DNA of 64,000 bases from Deinococcus ruber (lineage in GTDB: Bacteria > Deinococcota > Deinococci > Deinococcales > Deinococcaceae). This document shows positions 18,295-29,559 of the stretch, in pieces (the first letter of the stretch is position 1; the number at the start of each line of letters is the position of its first letter). The DNA lies in the NCBI RefSeq assembly GCF_014648095.1, contig NZ_BMQL01000001.1:186001-250000 (forward strand), in the 5' to 3' direction. A program made the position numbers and the translations under genes. The notes beneath the pieces were generated by a model. It worked only from the letters and a program-made list of their open reading frames with translations, was not told the origin of the DNA and did not search any database.

Positions 18295-20535
18295 TTACTC
18301 GAAAGTGAATCCCTGTGTTCCGCTGTCCACGCTCACCTCTCCCCCGTTCTTCAGCCGCCCGAACAGCAGCAGGTCTGCGAGTGGGCGGCTCAGTTCGCGT
18401 TCGATGACGCGGGCCAGCGGACGTGCGCCCATGGCCGGATCGTAGCCGAGTTCCGCCAGCTTTGCACGGGCCGCCGCACTCACCGAAAGCGTGACACCGC
18501 GTTCCAGCAGTTGCGCCGCGAGTTGCGCCACGAACTTATCGACCACCTGCACCATCACCCGTTCATCCAGCGGCCTGAATACCAGCACTCCGTCGAGGCG
18601 GTTTCTGAACTCCGGCGAGAAGGTGCGCGTGACGGCTTCCAGCATCTGCCCCTCGCGCCCGGTGCGCCCGAACCCCAGCGCGGGGCGAGCGGCGTCGGCA
18701 GCCCCGGCGTTGGTGGTGTACAGAATAATCAGGCCGCGTCCATCTACTTTTTTTCCGGTGTGGTCGGTCAGGGTGCCGTGATCCATCAGCTGAAGAAAGA
18801 CGTTGTACACGTCCGGGTGTGCCTTCTCGATCTCGTCGAGCAGCAGCACCGAATGGGGGTTCTTGGCGATGCCGTCGGTCAGCAGGCCGCCCTGATCGAA
18901 GCCCACATAGCCGGGAGGCGCACCGATCAGGCGCGAGGCGGTATGCGCTTCCTGGTACTCGCTCATGTCGAATCGCAGCAGTTCCACGCCCATGCGCTCG
19001 GCCAGGGCACGGCTCAGCTCGGTCTTGCCCACCCCGGTGGGGCCAGCCAGCAGAAAGGCCGCCTGTGGACGCCGGGCGTCGCGCAGCCCCGCCCGCGCCA
19101 GCTTCACGGCGTTGGCGATGGTTTCGATGGCGGCATCCTGCCCGTACACCTTCGCTTTCAGGTCGCTTTCCAGCGTGGCGAGGCTCTGCACTTCCTCGGC
19201 CTTGACAGTTCCCAGCGGCACGCGGGCCATGCGCGAGACGGTGGCTTCGATGTCGGCCACCGTCACGGCCTGAGTTCCCTTCGCAGTCTGACGGCGGGCG
19301 CTGTAGCTTGCTCCGGCCTCGTCCAGTACGTCGATGGCCTTGTCGGGCAGAAAACGCCCTTGCAGGTGGCGCACGCTCAGGCGCACCGCCGCTTCCAGGC
19401 TGTCCTGCGGGTACAAAACCCCGTGGTGCTCGGCGTAGCGCGGAGCCAGCCCCTTTAGAATCTCCAGCGCGTCTGCCTCGCTCGGCTCTGGCACGTCTAC
19501 GGTCTGGAATCTGCGCCACAGCGCCCGGTCTTTTTCGAGGTGGCGCAGTTCGGCGGGCGTGGTCGCGCCCATCACGCGCAGCCTGCCCCGTGCCAGCGCA
19601 GGTTTCAGCAGGTTGGCGGCGTCCATGCTGCCGCCCTCGGTGGCCCCGGCCCCCACCAGGGTATGCAGTTCGTCGATGAACAGCACCGCGTTCTGCTCGT
19701 CCAGCCGCGCCAGCACCGCCTTCAGCCGCGCCTCGAAGTCGCCCCGGTAACGCGTTCCGGCCAGCAGCGCTCCCATATCGAGCGAGTACACAACCGCGCC
19801 CTTCAGGAAGGCGGGCACGTCTCCGGCAACGATGGCCTGCGCCAGTCCCTCGGCTATCGCGGTCTTACCCACGCCCGGCTCGCCCACCAGCACCGGATTA
19901 TTCTTGGCGCGGCGTGCCAGGATGTGCGTCACGCGGGTCAGTTCCACCTCGCGCCCGATCAGCGGATCGTACCGGCCCTCGGCGGCTCCTTCGCTCAGAT
20001 TCTCGGTGTACACCGTCAGCGGGTCGGGCGGCGCAGCTTCGTCCATGTCTGCCTCAGCTTCACTTTCCTCGACGCCCCGCGAGCGGAACTCGGCCTCGCG
20101 GCCCGCCACCTTCGCCTTGCCGTGGCTCAGATACCCCAGCACGTCCAGACGTGTCAGACCCTGACGTTCCAGCGCGTAGCGGGCGAAACTGTCGGGCATC
20201 TCCATGACCTCGGCCAGCACCCGCAGCCCATCCACCGGCTCTTTTCCCTTCCCCGACGCCTGAAGCTGCCACATCGCCGCCTGCACCACCTGTTGCAGCG
20301 CCAGCGAGTATTCGGGCGACAGCGTGCCCGTTCCTACCTCGAAGTCGGCAAGGGTGCGTTCCAGATCGGTGCTCAGCCGCTCCAGATCGATGCCGCACGC
20401 CAGCAGCGCGGCCCTGGTCTGCGGATCGTCGCTCAGGGCCAGCAGCAGATGTTCGAGCGTCACGAATTCATGCCCACGCAGGGCTGCCAGCGTCGCCGCC
20501 CGCTGGATCGCCTGCTGAAGCGCCTCGGAAATCAT
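18295..20535 (-). CDS. clpA: Clp protease ATP-binding subunit ClpA
   Basis: AAA+ unfoldase of 746 residues that feeds substrates, including N-degron proteins delivered by ClpS, into ClpP. It has N-terminal Clp repeats (about 1-140), an acidic linker, D1 with Walker A GEPGVGKT at 218-225 and FIDELH Walker B, and D2 with Walker A GPTGVGKT at 498-505. No ClpB-type middle coiled coil is present. [12 protein letters not shown] carries the LGF tripeptide expected to dock on ClpP. GGAGG before the ATG comes from a 26-bp duplication at the clpS-clpA junction. The clpS gene is immediately upstream. Confidence 0.95.
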   Translation of the reverse strand: MISEALQQAIQRAATLAALRGHEFVTLEHLLLALSDDPQTRAALLACGIDLERLSTDLERTLADFEVGTGTLSPEYSLALQQVVQAAMWQLQASGKGKEPVDGLRVLAEVMEMPDSFARYALERQGLTRLDVLGYLSHGKAKVAGREAEFRSRGVEESEAEADMDEAAPPDPLTVYTENLSEGAAEGRYDPLIGREVELTRVTHILARRAKNNPVLVGEPGVGKTAIAEGLAQAIVAGDVPAFLKGAVVYSLDMGALLAGTRYRGDFEARLKAVLARLDEQNAVLFIDELHTLVGAGATEGGSMDAANLLKPALARGRLRVMGATTPAELRHLEKDRALWRRFQTVDVPEPSEADALEILKGLAPRYAEHHGVLYPQDSLEAAVRLSVRHLQGRFLPDKAIDVLDEAGASYSARRQTAKGTQAVTVADIEATVSRMARVPLGTVKAEEVQSLATLESDLKAKVYGQDAAIETIANAVKLARAGLRDARRPQAAFLLAGPTGVGKTELSRALAERMGVELLRFDMSEYQEAHTASRLIGAPPGYVGFDQGGLLTDGIAKNPHSVLLLDEIEKAHPDVYNVFLQLMDHGTLTDHTGKKVDGRGLIILYTTNAGAADAARPALGFGRTGREGQMLEAVTRTFSPEFRNRLDGVLVFRPLDERVMVQVVDKFVAQLAAQLLERGVTLSVSAAARAKLAELGYDPAMGARPLARVIERELSRPLADLLLFGRLKNGGEVSVDSGTQGFTFE

Positions 20536-20576
20536 GCTTCCGCCTCCGGCACTGGGTTCATGCTTCCGCCTCCGGC
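20532..20576. repeat. Direct 19-bp duplication at the clpS-clpA junction
   Basis: A 19-bp word starting TCATGCTTCCGCC occurs at 20532-20550 and 20558-20576 (period 26). On the coding strand each copy carries GGAGG and ATGA. One copy ends clpS and the other starts clpA. The first ATG would give a 9-codon frame repeating the ClpS tail (PEAEA). Confidence 0.85.
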
Positions 20577-20872
20577 TCGATACTCAGTTCCAGCGGGTGT
20601 CCTTCGCTGCGGGCATGGTCTGTTACCTGGGCGGCCTTGGATTCGGCAATCTCGCGGGTATACACGCCCGCCACGCCCTGCCCACGCTGATGCACAGCCA
20701 GCATCACGGCGGTGGCCTGCGCCTCGCTCTGGCGGAAATAGCGCCGCAGCACCATCACCACGAAATCCATCGGAGTGTAATCGTCATTCAGGAGCAGCAC
20801 ACGGAACAGCCTCGGGCGCGTGGTTTCGGTGCGCTCCAGCGTCTGTGTGGCGTGCTTTGGATCGCGGGTCAT
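20558..20872 (-). CDS. clpS: ClpS, adaptor for the ClpAP protease
   Basis: Adaptor of 104 residues that binds N-degron substrates and hands them to ClpA. LFRVLLLNDDYTPMDFVVMVLRRYF contains the conserved NDDYTPMDFV surface, with Asp and hydrophobic residues that form the N-end-rule pocket. TREIAESKAAQVTDHARSEGHPL is the conserved C-terminal helix and strand. TAGCAT lies 6 nt before the ATG, a leaderless start. It is the first gene of the clpS-clpA operon. Confidence 0.95.
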   Translation of the reverse strand: MTRDPKHATQTLERTETTRPRLFRVLLLNDDYTPMDFVVMVLRRYFRQSEAQATAVMLAVHQRGQGVAGVYTREIAESKAAQVTDHARSEGHPLELSIEPEAEA

Positions 20873-20966
20873 GGCGAAATGCTAGCGCCTGCCCGGACGT
20901 GCGGCGGCAATCGTCGTCACAAGGCAATGCGCCAGCGCTGTCCGGTACCGTCCAGGCAGGCCCGGC

Positions 20967-21440
20967 TCAGCGGGCGCGGTAGACGTCCACACCGTACTCG
21001 CAGCCGCCCGCACTGGCGCAACCCGTCATGATGACCTTCAGTTTGAAGTCGCCAGTTCGCCTGACCTTCACGTCTACCACCGGAATCTTGTTGTCGGCAT
21101 TGTCACGGTCGATCAGGGTGCCGCTGTTGTCTCGCAGTTCCAGATCGAGGTTGGTGCAGTCGTCGTCGCACACACCCACGATTTTGTAGGTGCGCCCCGC
21201 CACCAGCGTGTAGGTAATGGTGATGAAGCGGCCTTTGTAGATCACGTCCATGTCGCGCAGATCGGGAAGCTGCGTCAAACTGCCGCTCTTGGCGTGCCAG
21301 TCGTCGTAGCGGTCCTGCAGATTCTTCCGCACCTGATCCTGATACCTGTCGGCCACGCTCCCAGAAAGGCCCAGCAGGGTCAGCAGAGTGAGCAGGGCAA
21401 ACGGTGCGGTCTTCCAGCGGTTCACGCGCGCACGACCCAT
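20967..21440 (-). CDS. Secreted protein, possible pre-peptidase C-terminal-like beta domain
   Basis: Protein of 157 residues with a signal peptide (WKTAPFALLTLLTLLGLSGSVA). The body (YKGRFITITYTLVAGRTYKIVGVCDDDCTNLDLELRDNSGTLIDRDNADNKIPVVDVKVRRTGDFKLKVIMTGC) reads like the jelly-roll pre-peptidase/PPC domain: Asp-rich loops between strands, and two Cys pairs. AGGAGG lies 10 nt before the ATG at 21440. The role is unknown; such domains are often found on extracellular enzymes, but here the domain stands alone. Confidence 0.75.
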   Translation of the reverse strand: MGRARVNRWKTAPFALLTLLTLLGLSGSVADRYQDQVRKNLQDRYDDWHAKSGSLTQLPDLRDMDVIYKGRFITITYTLVAGRTYKIVGVCDDDCTNLDLELRDNSGTLIDRDNADNKIPVVDVKVRRTGDFKLKVIMTGCASAGGCEYGVDVYRAR

Positions 21441-21605
21441 AAGATCAGCCTCCTCCGGATGGGGGTTACCCTGCCTTTCTTGAAGGCGTAGCCGTTCTTT
21501 TTCACTGGTGATGACATCAGTATAACGTCCTCTTTCCTGCCGCCGGAGCAGCGGAATGTGGGCCGGGGCAGGCCATCGACGGACGGTGAATGTTAAGGTC
21601 GGGCC

Positions 21606-21926
21606 ATGTCACAATCCACGCAGGCCGTCACGATTCAGGCGCTTATCGTTCCCCGCCCCGAGCACGTTCAGGATGTAGAAACCGAGATGCGGGCGATGGT
21701 ACAGGCCAGCCGCGCCGAGGCTGGGTGCCAGCGCTACGATCTGCTGCGGGTAGACAGACCAGACGGCACCGTCGAATTTCATGTGCAGGAGCGCTACGAC
21801 GATATGGCGGCAGTACAGGCACACCGCGACAGCGCCCACTATCAGGCCTACCGCAGCCGTGCCGGAGACTGGTTTGCCCAGCCGCCCGCCGTGACCGTGC
21901 TGCACGATGTCGATGTGGCCGGGTGA
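21606..21926 (+). CDS. Antibiotic-biosynthesis-monooxygenase (ABM/YgiN)-like protein
   Basis: Small ferredoxin-like dimeric protein of 106 residues. VTIQALIVPRPEHVQDVETEMRAMVQASRAEAGCQRYDLLR and FHVQERYDDMAAVQAHRDSAHYQAY are the usual two halves of the fold. Members include YgiN-type quinol monooxygenases. TAAGGT lies 6 nt before the ATG. The end is only 7 nt before the start of the HMG-CoA lyase gene, so cotranscription is likely, though no functional link is obvious. Confidence 0.85.
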   Translation: MSQSTQAVTIQALIVPRPEHVQDVETEMRAMVQASRAEAGCQRYDLLRVDRPDGTVEFHVQERYDDMAAVQAHRDSAHYQAYRSRAGDWFAQPPAVTVLHDVDVAG

Positions 21927-21933
21927 ACTGAAC

Positions 21934-22875
21934 ATGTCTGCCGCTGTTTCGGCTCCGGTCACGCCGCTTCAGATCGTGGAGGTGGGGCCACGCGACGGCC
22001 TGCAAAACGAAGCCCGGACGCTGCCGCCGACCGTGCGGGCCGAGCTGATCGGGCGGCTACTGACGGCAGGCATCACGCAGTTGGAGGCAGTCAGCTTTGT
22101 GCATCCGGAGCGCGTGCCGCAGATGGCCGGGGCCGAGGAAGTGCTGACCCTGGTGCAGCCGCATGCCCCTCCGGCGTCGCTGCTGGGGCTGGTGCTCAAT
22201 GAACGCGGCTTCGAGCGTGCCCTGGCAGCAGGCGTGCAACACGTTCGCTACTCGTTTTCCGTCACCGAAGTGTTTGCGCGGCGCAATCAGAACGCGGGCG
22301 TGGAAGAGTCGGTGGACCTGGCGCTGCATCTGGTGGCGCGGGCGCGGGCGGCGGGGCTGCGAATCGGGCTGGTGCTGTCCACGTCGTTCGGCAGCCCTTT
22401 CGAGGGCCGAGTCGCTCCGGCGCACGTGCTCCGCATTGCCGAACAGGTCGCCGCCGCTGCCCCCGACGAACTGGTTTTTGCCGACACCATCGGGGCGGGG
22501 GCACCCACCGCCGTGCGCGAGGTGATTTCGGGCGCAGTGGCCTGGAAAGTGCCGGGCATGCGCGTGGGCGGGCATTTCCACAACACCCGCAACACCGGGT
22601 ACGCCAACGCGGTCGCGGCGCTGGAAGCCGGAGCCAGCGTGCTCGACAGCAGCGTCGGCGGCATCGGCGGGTGCCCGTTTGCGCCGCGTGCCACCGGCAA
22701 CATCGCCACCGAAGACCTGGGCTATCTGCTGCGCGAAATGGGCCTTCAGACGGGCCTGAATCTGGACGCGCTGCTGGATACCTCGCGCTGGCTGGGCGAG
22801 CACCTGGGCCATGAAGTACCGGGCATGCTGGTGAAGGCGGGTGATCTGCCGGAAGAGGTGATGGGTGATGGGTGA
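21934..22875 (+). CDS. mvaB: Hydroxymethylglutaryl-CoA lyase
   Basis: TIM-barrel lyase of 313 residues that cleaves HMG-CoA to acetyl-CoA and acetoacetate, the last step of leucine breakdown. VEVGPRDGLQNEARTLP near the N-terminus carries the catalytic Arg-Asp pair. RVGGHFHNTRNTGYANAVAALEAGASVLDSSVGGIGGCPFAPRATGNIATED has the metal-binding HxH and the GGCPFAPxATGN signature with the catalytic Cys. I chose ATG 21934 rather than 21907, which would overlap the preceding gene. The last codons (EEVMGDG-stop) are already inside the heptamer array, so the C-terminus is repeat-encoded. Confidence 0.93.
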   Translation: MSAAVSAPVTPLQIVEVGPRDGLQNEARTLPPTVRAELIGRLLTAGITQLEAVSFVHPERVPQMAGAEEVLTLVQPHAPPASLLGLVLNERGFERALAAGVQHVRYSFSVTEVFARRNQNAGVEESVDLALHLVARARAAGLRIGLVLSTSFGSPFEGRVAPAHVLRIAEQVAAAAPDELVFADTIGAGAPTAVREVISGAVAWKVPGMRVGGHFHNTRNTGYANAVAALEAGASVLDSSVGGIGGCPFAPRATGNIATEDLGYLLREMGLQTGLNLDALLDTSRWLGEHLGHEVPGMLVKAGDLPEEVMGDG

Positions 22876-22962
22876 TGGGTGATGGGTGATGGGTGATGGG
22901 TGATGGGTGATGGGTGATGGGTGATGGGTGATGGGTGATGGGTGATGGGTGATGGGTGATGG
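22858..22962. repeat. Perfect 15-copy heptamer array (GTGATGG)n
   Basis: Fifteen uninterrupted copies of GTGATGG run from 22858 to 22962. The array starts inside the last codons of the HMG-CoA lyase gene and ends 70 nt before the endonuclease III start. All three plus-strand frames meet TGA within one 21-nt cycle. The minus strand is open and would read a PSPITHH repeat. Such a perfect array is prone to slippage. Confidence 0.97.
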
Positions 22963-23032
22963 GCTGCGGCGACTGGTTTTCCAGCCGCCGCGCCCCCTCT
23001 CTCCGTTCCACTTCCTGCTTTACACTCGTTTC

Positions 23033-23737
23033 GTGACCGATTCCGGCGTCAAACGCCCTCGCCCGCAGAAGGTTTCTTCGTCGCCCCGCGTGTCGCCCAC
23101 TCTGCGGCGGCGGGCGGCGGGCATTCTGGCAGAACTGACCGCGCTGTATCCCGATGCCCGTACCGAGCTGGTGTACAGCAGTCCCTTTGAACTGCTGGTC
23201 GCCACCGTTCTGAGCGCCCAGGCCACCGATGTGAGTGTCAATGCCGCCACGCCCGCGCTGTTTGCCGCGTACCCGGATGCTCTGGCGCTTAGCCGCGCTG
23301 CACCCGAAGACGTGGAACCGTATATCCGCAGCATCGGGCTGTACCGGGGCAAGGCCCGCAATCTGGTGGCGCTGGCAGGGCTGCTTCAGGAGCGGCACGG
23401 CGGCGAGGTGCCCAACGATTTCGCGGCGGTGGTGGCGCTGCCGGGGGCCGGGCGCAAAACCGCGAACGTGGTGCTCAGCAACGCTTACGGGTATCCGGCG
23501 ATTGCCGTCGATACCCACGTGGGGCGGCTGGCGCGGCGGCTGGGCCTGAGCAGCGAGCAGAACCCGGACAAGGTAGAACTCGACCTTCAGCGGCTCTTTC
23601 CGCAGGAGCGCTGGGTGTTCCTGCACCACGCGCTGATTCTGCATGGGCGGCGCGTCTGCGTGGCGCGAACGCCGCTGTGCAGCGCCTGTGTCCTGGCGGC
23701 CCTCTGCCCGAAGATCGGTGTGGACAGACAGGCATGA
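23033..23737 (+). CDS. nth: Endonuclease III (base excision repair DNA glycosylase/AP lyase)
   Basis: Repair enzyme of 234 residues that removes oxidised pyrimidines and cuts abasic sites. The helix-hairpin-helix LPGAGRKTANVVLSNAYG holds the catalytic Lys, and AVDTHVGRLARRLGL has the catalytic Asp. A 4Fe-4S cluster is marked by C-X6-C-X2-C-X5-C in CVARTPLCSACVLAALC near the C-terminus. The start is GTG 23033 with TACACT 6 nt upstream; the frame is open further upstream only because it runs from the repeat array. The N-terminal 20 residues are basic (KRPRPQK), which could assist DNA binding. Confidence 0.95.
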   Translation: MTDSGVKRPRPQKVSSSPRVSPTLRRRAAGILAELTALYPDARTELVYSSPFELLVATVLSAQATDVSVNAATPALFAAYPDALALSRAAPEDVEPYIRSIGLYRGKARNLVALAGLLQERHGGEVPNDFAAVVALPGAGRKTANVVLSNAYGYPAIAVDTHVGRLARRLGLSSEQNPDKVELDLQRLFPQERWVFLHHALILHGRRVCVARTPLCSACVLAALCPKIGVDRQA

Positions 23738-23774
23738 CCCGCCCTCACCCTCAAAACGGGTTACAGTAGAGACG

Positions 23775-24494
23775 ATGAATGAGAGCGGACAGCTGGAACG
23801 CCTGTATCAGGTGCAGCAGCTCGATCTGGAACTCGACCGCCTGACACAACAGGAGAGCGAGATTGCAGTCGAGCTGAAGGAAGCGCGGGCACAGCAGGAG
23901 CGCATCAACAATGATCTTGAAGACGCTGAGATTACGCTGGAGGGCGTCGAAAAGCAAATTCGCCGCCTGGAGCTGGATCTGGCAACCAGCCAGGAACAGA
24001 TTGCCCGCAACAAAGCCGAACAGGACAGGAATGCCACCAACGCCAAGTTGCAGTCTCAGTACGAGAATGTGATCCAGCAGCTCGGTGAGCGCGTGACCGA
24101 CTACGAAGAGGCGCTGGCTCCGCTGTACGAGCGGCAGACCACCCTTCAGGAGCGTGCCCGCGAGCTGAGGAGCGAGCACCGCAGCTTGCGCCCGACCCTG
24201 GGCAGCCTGGAAGACGCTGACGAGGCACGGATCGTGGCGCTGCGGGCTGAGGGGCAGGAACGCCGCGAGCGCCGCCGCGACATGGCCGCCGCCATCGAGA
24301 GTAGGCTGGTCAAGGAATATGAACTGATCCGCCGCTCGAAGAAGGGAGTGGGCATCGTGACCTTTGAAGGTGGGCGCTGCAAGGGCTGCAACGTGGTGCT
24401 GCCGACCAATGTGCAGCAGCGTGCGGCGCTTGGTAGACTGCCCGCCGTCAAATGCCCGAGCTGCGGCAGATTCCTGATCAAGCTGCACGACTAA
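23775..24494 (+). CDS. Coiled-coil zinc-ribbon protein (CT398-like)
   Basis: Protein of 239 residues. About residues 5-175 are a long Glu/Gln/Arg-rich coiled coil (LERLYQVQQLDLELDRLTQQES..., IRRLELDLATSQEQIARNKAEQDR). The C-terminus is a C4 zinc ribbon with CKGC and CPSC pairs (GGRCKGCNVVLPTNVQ..., VKCPSCGRFL). This is the widespread family typified by Chlamydia CT398 and Helicobacter HP0958, implicated in RpoN or secretion assembly in some species. The role in Deinococcus is unknown. TACAGT lies 7 nt before the ATG at 23775. Confidence 0.87.
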   Translation: MNESGQLERLYQVQQLDLELDRLTQQESEIAVELKEARAQQERINNDLEDAEITLEGVEKQIRRLELDLATSQEQIARNKAEQDRNATNAKLQSQYENVIQQLGERVTDYEEALAPLYERQTTLQERARELRSEHRSLRPTLGSLEDADEARIVALRAEGQERRERRRDMAAAIESRLVKEYELIRRSKKGVGIVTFEGGRCKGCNVVLPTNVQQRAALGRLPAVKCPSCGRFLIKLHD

Positions 24495-24547
24495 ACGGAG
24501 AGGCCCAGACGACTTCTGCCAGCCTTCATCTAACCTTTAAGAAGAGG

Positions 24548-24593
24548 GCGCGTTCGTCGGCTGAAATACGGAAGCTGGCGAACGCGCATTTTT
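24548..24593 (+). terminator. Terminator after the zinc-ribbon gene
   Basis: GCGCGTTCG (24548-24556) pairs perfectly with CGAACGCGC (24579-24587), loop 22 nt, followed by ATTTTT. Confidence 0.75.
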
Positions 24594-24649
24594 GCGTGCT
24601 GGACGGCCTTTATTGGCAGGCGGTCAACGTTCGGCAACACCGCTGAGTA

Positions 24650-24666
24650 TTACGTCTACAACATAA
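24650..24666. promoter_or_regulatory. RDRM-like operator (DdrO site) in the gyrA promoter
   Basis: TTACGTCTACAACATAA is a 17-mer with the length and arms of the Deinococcus radiation/desiccation response motif TTATGTCATTGACATAA: 6 of 7 positions match in each arm. It ends 5 nt upstream of the gyrA -10 TATACT, an ideal repressor position. gyrA is a known member of the PprI/DdrO regulon in D. radiodurans, which supports the call. Confidence 0.78.
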
Positions 24667-24671
24667 TATGC

Positions 24672-24677
24672 TATACT
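24672..24677 (+). promoter_or_regulatory. gyrA -10 element
   Basis: TATACT at 24672-24677; the possible -35 (TTACGT, 24650-24655) is poor and lies inside the RDRM-like palindrome, with 16-nt spacing. Confidence 0.6.
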
Positions 24678-24799
24678 TCAGCATCGCCTGGTCAGCCATT
24701 TCGACTGCGCCGGGCTGCTGATTCTCAAGCGGCACTTTCCCCCTGAAGCCGCACAACCCGCCCCCCTTCTGCCGGAAGACGGGCGGGAATGGAGCAAAC

Positions 24800-27229
<2,430 letters not shown>

Positions 27230-27234
27230 AGTTG

Positions 27235-27320
27235 GCTTGTGGCTTGTAGGAACTTCAAAAGATAAGAGAAGGCGGGCCAATTTATCTGGCCCGCCTTCTT
27301 CTTTTCCACAGGCCACAAGC
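27235..27320. repeat. Inverted repeat of the GTGGCNTGTGG family flanking the gyrA terminator
   Basis: GCTTGTGGCTTGTAGG (27235-27250) and the complementary CCACAGGCCACAAGC (27306-27320) pair over about 12 of 15 positions and enclose the intrinsic terminator. Related words occur at 40499-40578 and 63190-63312. Confidence 0.6.
27267..27304. terminator. Strong terminator between gyrA and pilT (convergent)
   Basis: The 13-bp stem AGAAGGCGGGCCA (27267-27279) pairs perfectly with 27287-27299 around a 7-nt loop and is followed by TCTTCTTTT. A-rich sequence on the other side lets it serve both convergent genes. Confidence 0.88.
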
Positions 27321-27323
27321 TCT

Positions 27324-28418
27324 TTACACGTAACTTGCGGTCATCAGCTTCATCTTGACTTCGTGGGCGCTGGTGGCCGACTGCATGGCGACCTGTTCGG
27401 TCAGCATGCCGCGCTTCACGAGCTGCACCAGATGCTGATCGAAGGTGTGCATGCCGCGCAGACTTCCCTCTTCCAGCGCCTGCTTGATCTCTTCGAGGCG
27501 GTTCTCGTCCTTAATGCAGTCGCGGACTGTGGGTGTGCCCAGCAGCACTTCCAGCCCCAGCACCCGCCCGCCTTCCTTGCGCGGCAACAGCCGCTGACTG
27601 ACCACCCCGACCAGACTTTCCGAAAGGCCCAGGCGAATCTGACCGCGCTCGTACGGCGCGAAGAAGTCGAGCACGCGGCTCACGGTTCGCACGGCGTCCA
27701 TGGTGTGCAGCGTGCTGAAAACCAGGTGCCCGGTCTGAGCCGCCGACAGCGCCGCTTCCACCGTCTCCTTGTCGCGCATCTCACCGATCAGGATGACGTC
27801 GGGGTCCTGGCGCATCGAAGCCCGCAGCCCGGCGGTGAACGACAGGGTATCGGTGCCGAGTTCGCGCTGAGAAATGGTGGCCTGCTTGTCGCGGTGCAGA
27901 ATCTCGATAGGATCTTCGAGGGTGACGATATTGACGGGGTGCTTGGCATTGATATGGTCGATCATCGAGGCCAGCGTGGTGGTCTTGCCGCTGCCGGTCG
28001 GCCCCGTGACCAGAATCAGGCCGCGCTCATTCTCCAGCAGTTCCTCGAAGGTCTGCTGCGGCAATCCCAGTTGCTCGAAGGTCGGAATCGGACGCTCCTC
28101 GATCACGCGCATGATCATGCCGATAGAGCCGCGCTGCCAGTAAGCATTGACACGGAAACGGGCCACATCCTGAACCCAGTACGCGAAGTCGGCCTCGCGT
28201 TTTTCCACAAAACTTTCCCACTGACCGGGGCGGCGCATCGCCTCCTTGGCAAACGCCTCCATATGAGCTGGCGACAGAGCCGTTTCGCCGTAACGACGGA
28301 TATCACCGTCGATGCGGCCCATCGGCACGCCGCCCGCCCGAAGATGAATATCACTGGCATGGTCTTTCACGATGACCGTCAGCAGACTCTCGAAAACACT
28401 CACGTTTTTAATGTACAT
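27324..28418 (-). CDS. pilT: Type IV pilus retraction ATPase PilT
   Basis: Hexameric secretion-superfamily ATPase of 364 residues that depolymerises type IV pili, giving twitching and helping DNA uptake. The N-terminal PAS-like domain has DHASDIHLRAGGVPMGRIDG. ATPase motifs are Walker A TGPTGSGKTTTLAS, the Asp box ITLEDPIE, Walker B LIGEMRDKETVEAALSAAQTGHLVFSTLHTMDA (Asp box, Walker B and His box together). The Thr/Ser-rich C-terminus lacks the long PilB N-domain. ATG 28418 is preferred; TTG 28433 five codons upstream is an alternative. No other pilus genes are adjacent. Along with ComF it suggests natural competence. Confidence 0.93.
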   Translation of the reverse strand: MYIKNVSVFESLLTVIVKDHASDIHLRAGGVPMGRIDGDIRRYGETALSPAHMEAFAKEAMRRPGQWESFVEKREADFAYWVQDVARFRVNAYWQRGSIGMIMRVIEERPIPTFEQLGLPQQTFEELLENERGLILVTGPTGSGKTTTLASMIDHINAKHPVNIVTLEDPIEILHRDKQATISQRELGTDTLSFTAGLRASMRQDPDVILIGEMRDKETVEAALSAAQTGHLVFSTLHTMDAVRTVSRVLDFFAPYERGQIRLGLSESLVGVVSQRLLPRKEGGRVLGLEVLLGTPTVRDCIKDENRLEEIKQALEEGSLRGMHTFDQHLVQLVKRGMLTEQVAMQSATSAHEVKMKLMTASYV

Positions 28419-28433
28419 GCCGAGTTCTGACAA

Positions 28434-28759
28434 ATCTCGTAACGCCTAACGGGGCAGCCGACAACGGCGAGCATCCATAAATTTTGAACCGTGTTTATTT
28501 TTAGACGGTCTTTAGGAACCACCAACCGGGGGTATCCCCAGCCCAGCCGTGAACGGCGTTAAGGCCAATATTTTCCGTCTCAGCGCTGAAATTTCAGATC
28601 ATAAGCAGATGCACACTGAAATCCAATGCCATTTTAAAGAAACAAAATAGTTGCTAAAATTGTGACTTAGGTGTACACTGTGTTCAGCGTTGGGATTGAC
28701 CGGGATCGGCCCGGCCCGCTTCCCAATTTTCCCGTTTCACCTGACCCAGGAGGCCAGAT
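28434..28759. other. AT-richer intergenic region between pilT and the CRP-family gene
   Basis: This 326-nt region diverges into pilT and the regulator gene and is clearly AT-richer than the surroundings. It has a perfect 12-bp palindrome CTGAAATTTCAG at 28586-28597 with a second CTGAAAT copy (on the same strand) about 30 nt on. GGGG-TAT-CCCC lies near 28530. The regulator promoter is at 28651-28679, followed by an 80-nt leader. No reading frame is convincing. Confidence 0.7.
28651..28679 (+). promoter_or_regulatory. Promoter of the CRP/FNR-family gene
   Basis: TTGCTA (28651-28656) N17 TACACT (28674-28679). A CRP-like half-site TGTGA (28661-28665) lies in the spacer, so autoregulation is possible. 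AGGAGG precedes the gene at about 28749. Confidence 0.6.
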
Positions 28760-29419
<660 letters not shown>

Positions 29420-29461
29420 TTCTCCGCCGAGTAACGTTCTAGACACCAGAGAAAGCAAAAG

Positions 29462-29489
29462 CAGGCGTCCTTCGGGGCGTCTGTTTTTT
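29462..29489 (+). terminator. Terminator after the CRP-family gene
   Basis: CAGGCGTCC (29462-29470) pairs with GGGCGTCTG (29475-29483) through G-T wobbles around a TTCG tetraloop, followed by six T at 29484-29489. Confidence 0.85.
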
Positions 29490-29559
29490 GTGTTCCAGCT
29501 TTTTGTGCCGCAAATTTTATGTTCAGACACTGCGTCTGCCGCTGCACTATCCTGATGGC

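Larger units (their letters stand above)
24495..24799. other. Intergenic region holding a terminator and the gyrA control region
   Basis: About 300 nt without a gene. It carries the zinc-ribbon gene terminator (24548-24593), the RDRM-like palindrome (24650-24666) and the gyrA -10 (24672-24677). A leader of about 115 nt follows, containing C-rich stretches but no long open frame. Nothing else is recognised. Confidence 0.8.

Noticed and set aside
22858..22962. Heptamer array as a possible CRISPR
   Set aside because: The units are 7 bp with no spacers and no cas genes are nearby.
22262..23644. Minus-strand 460-residue frame crossing the heptamer array with PITHHPSP repeats
   Set aside because: It is antisense to HMG-CoA lyase and endonuclease III, both with clear motifs, and stays open only because the heptamer has no stops on that strand.
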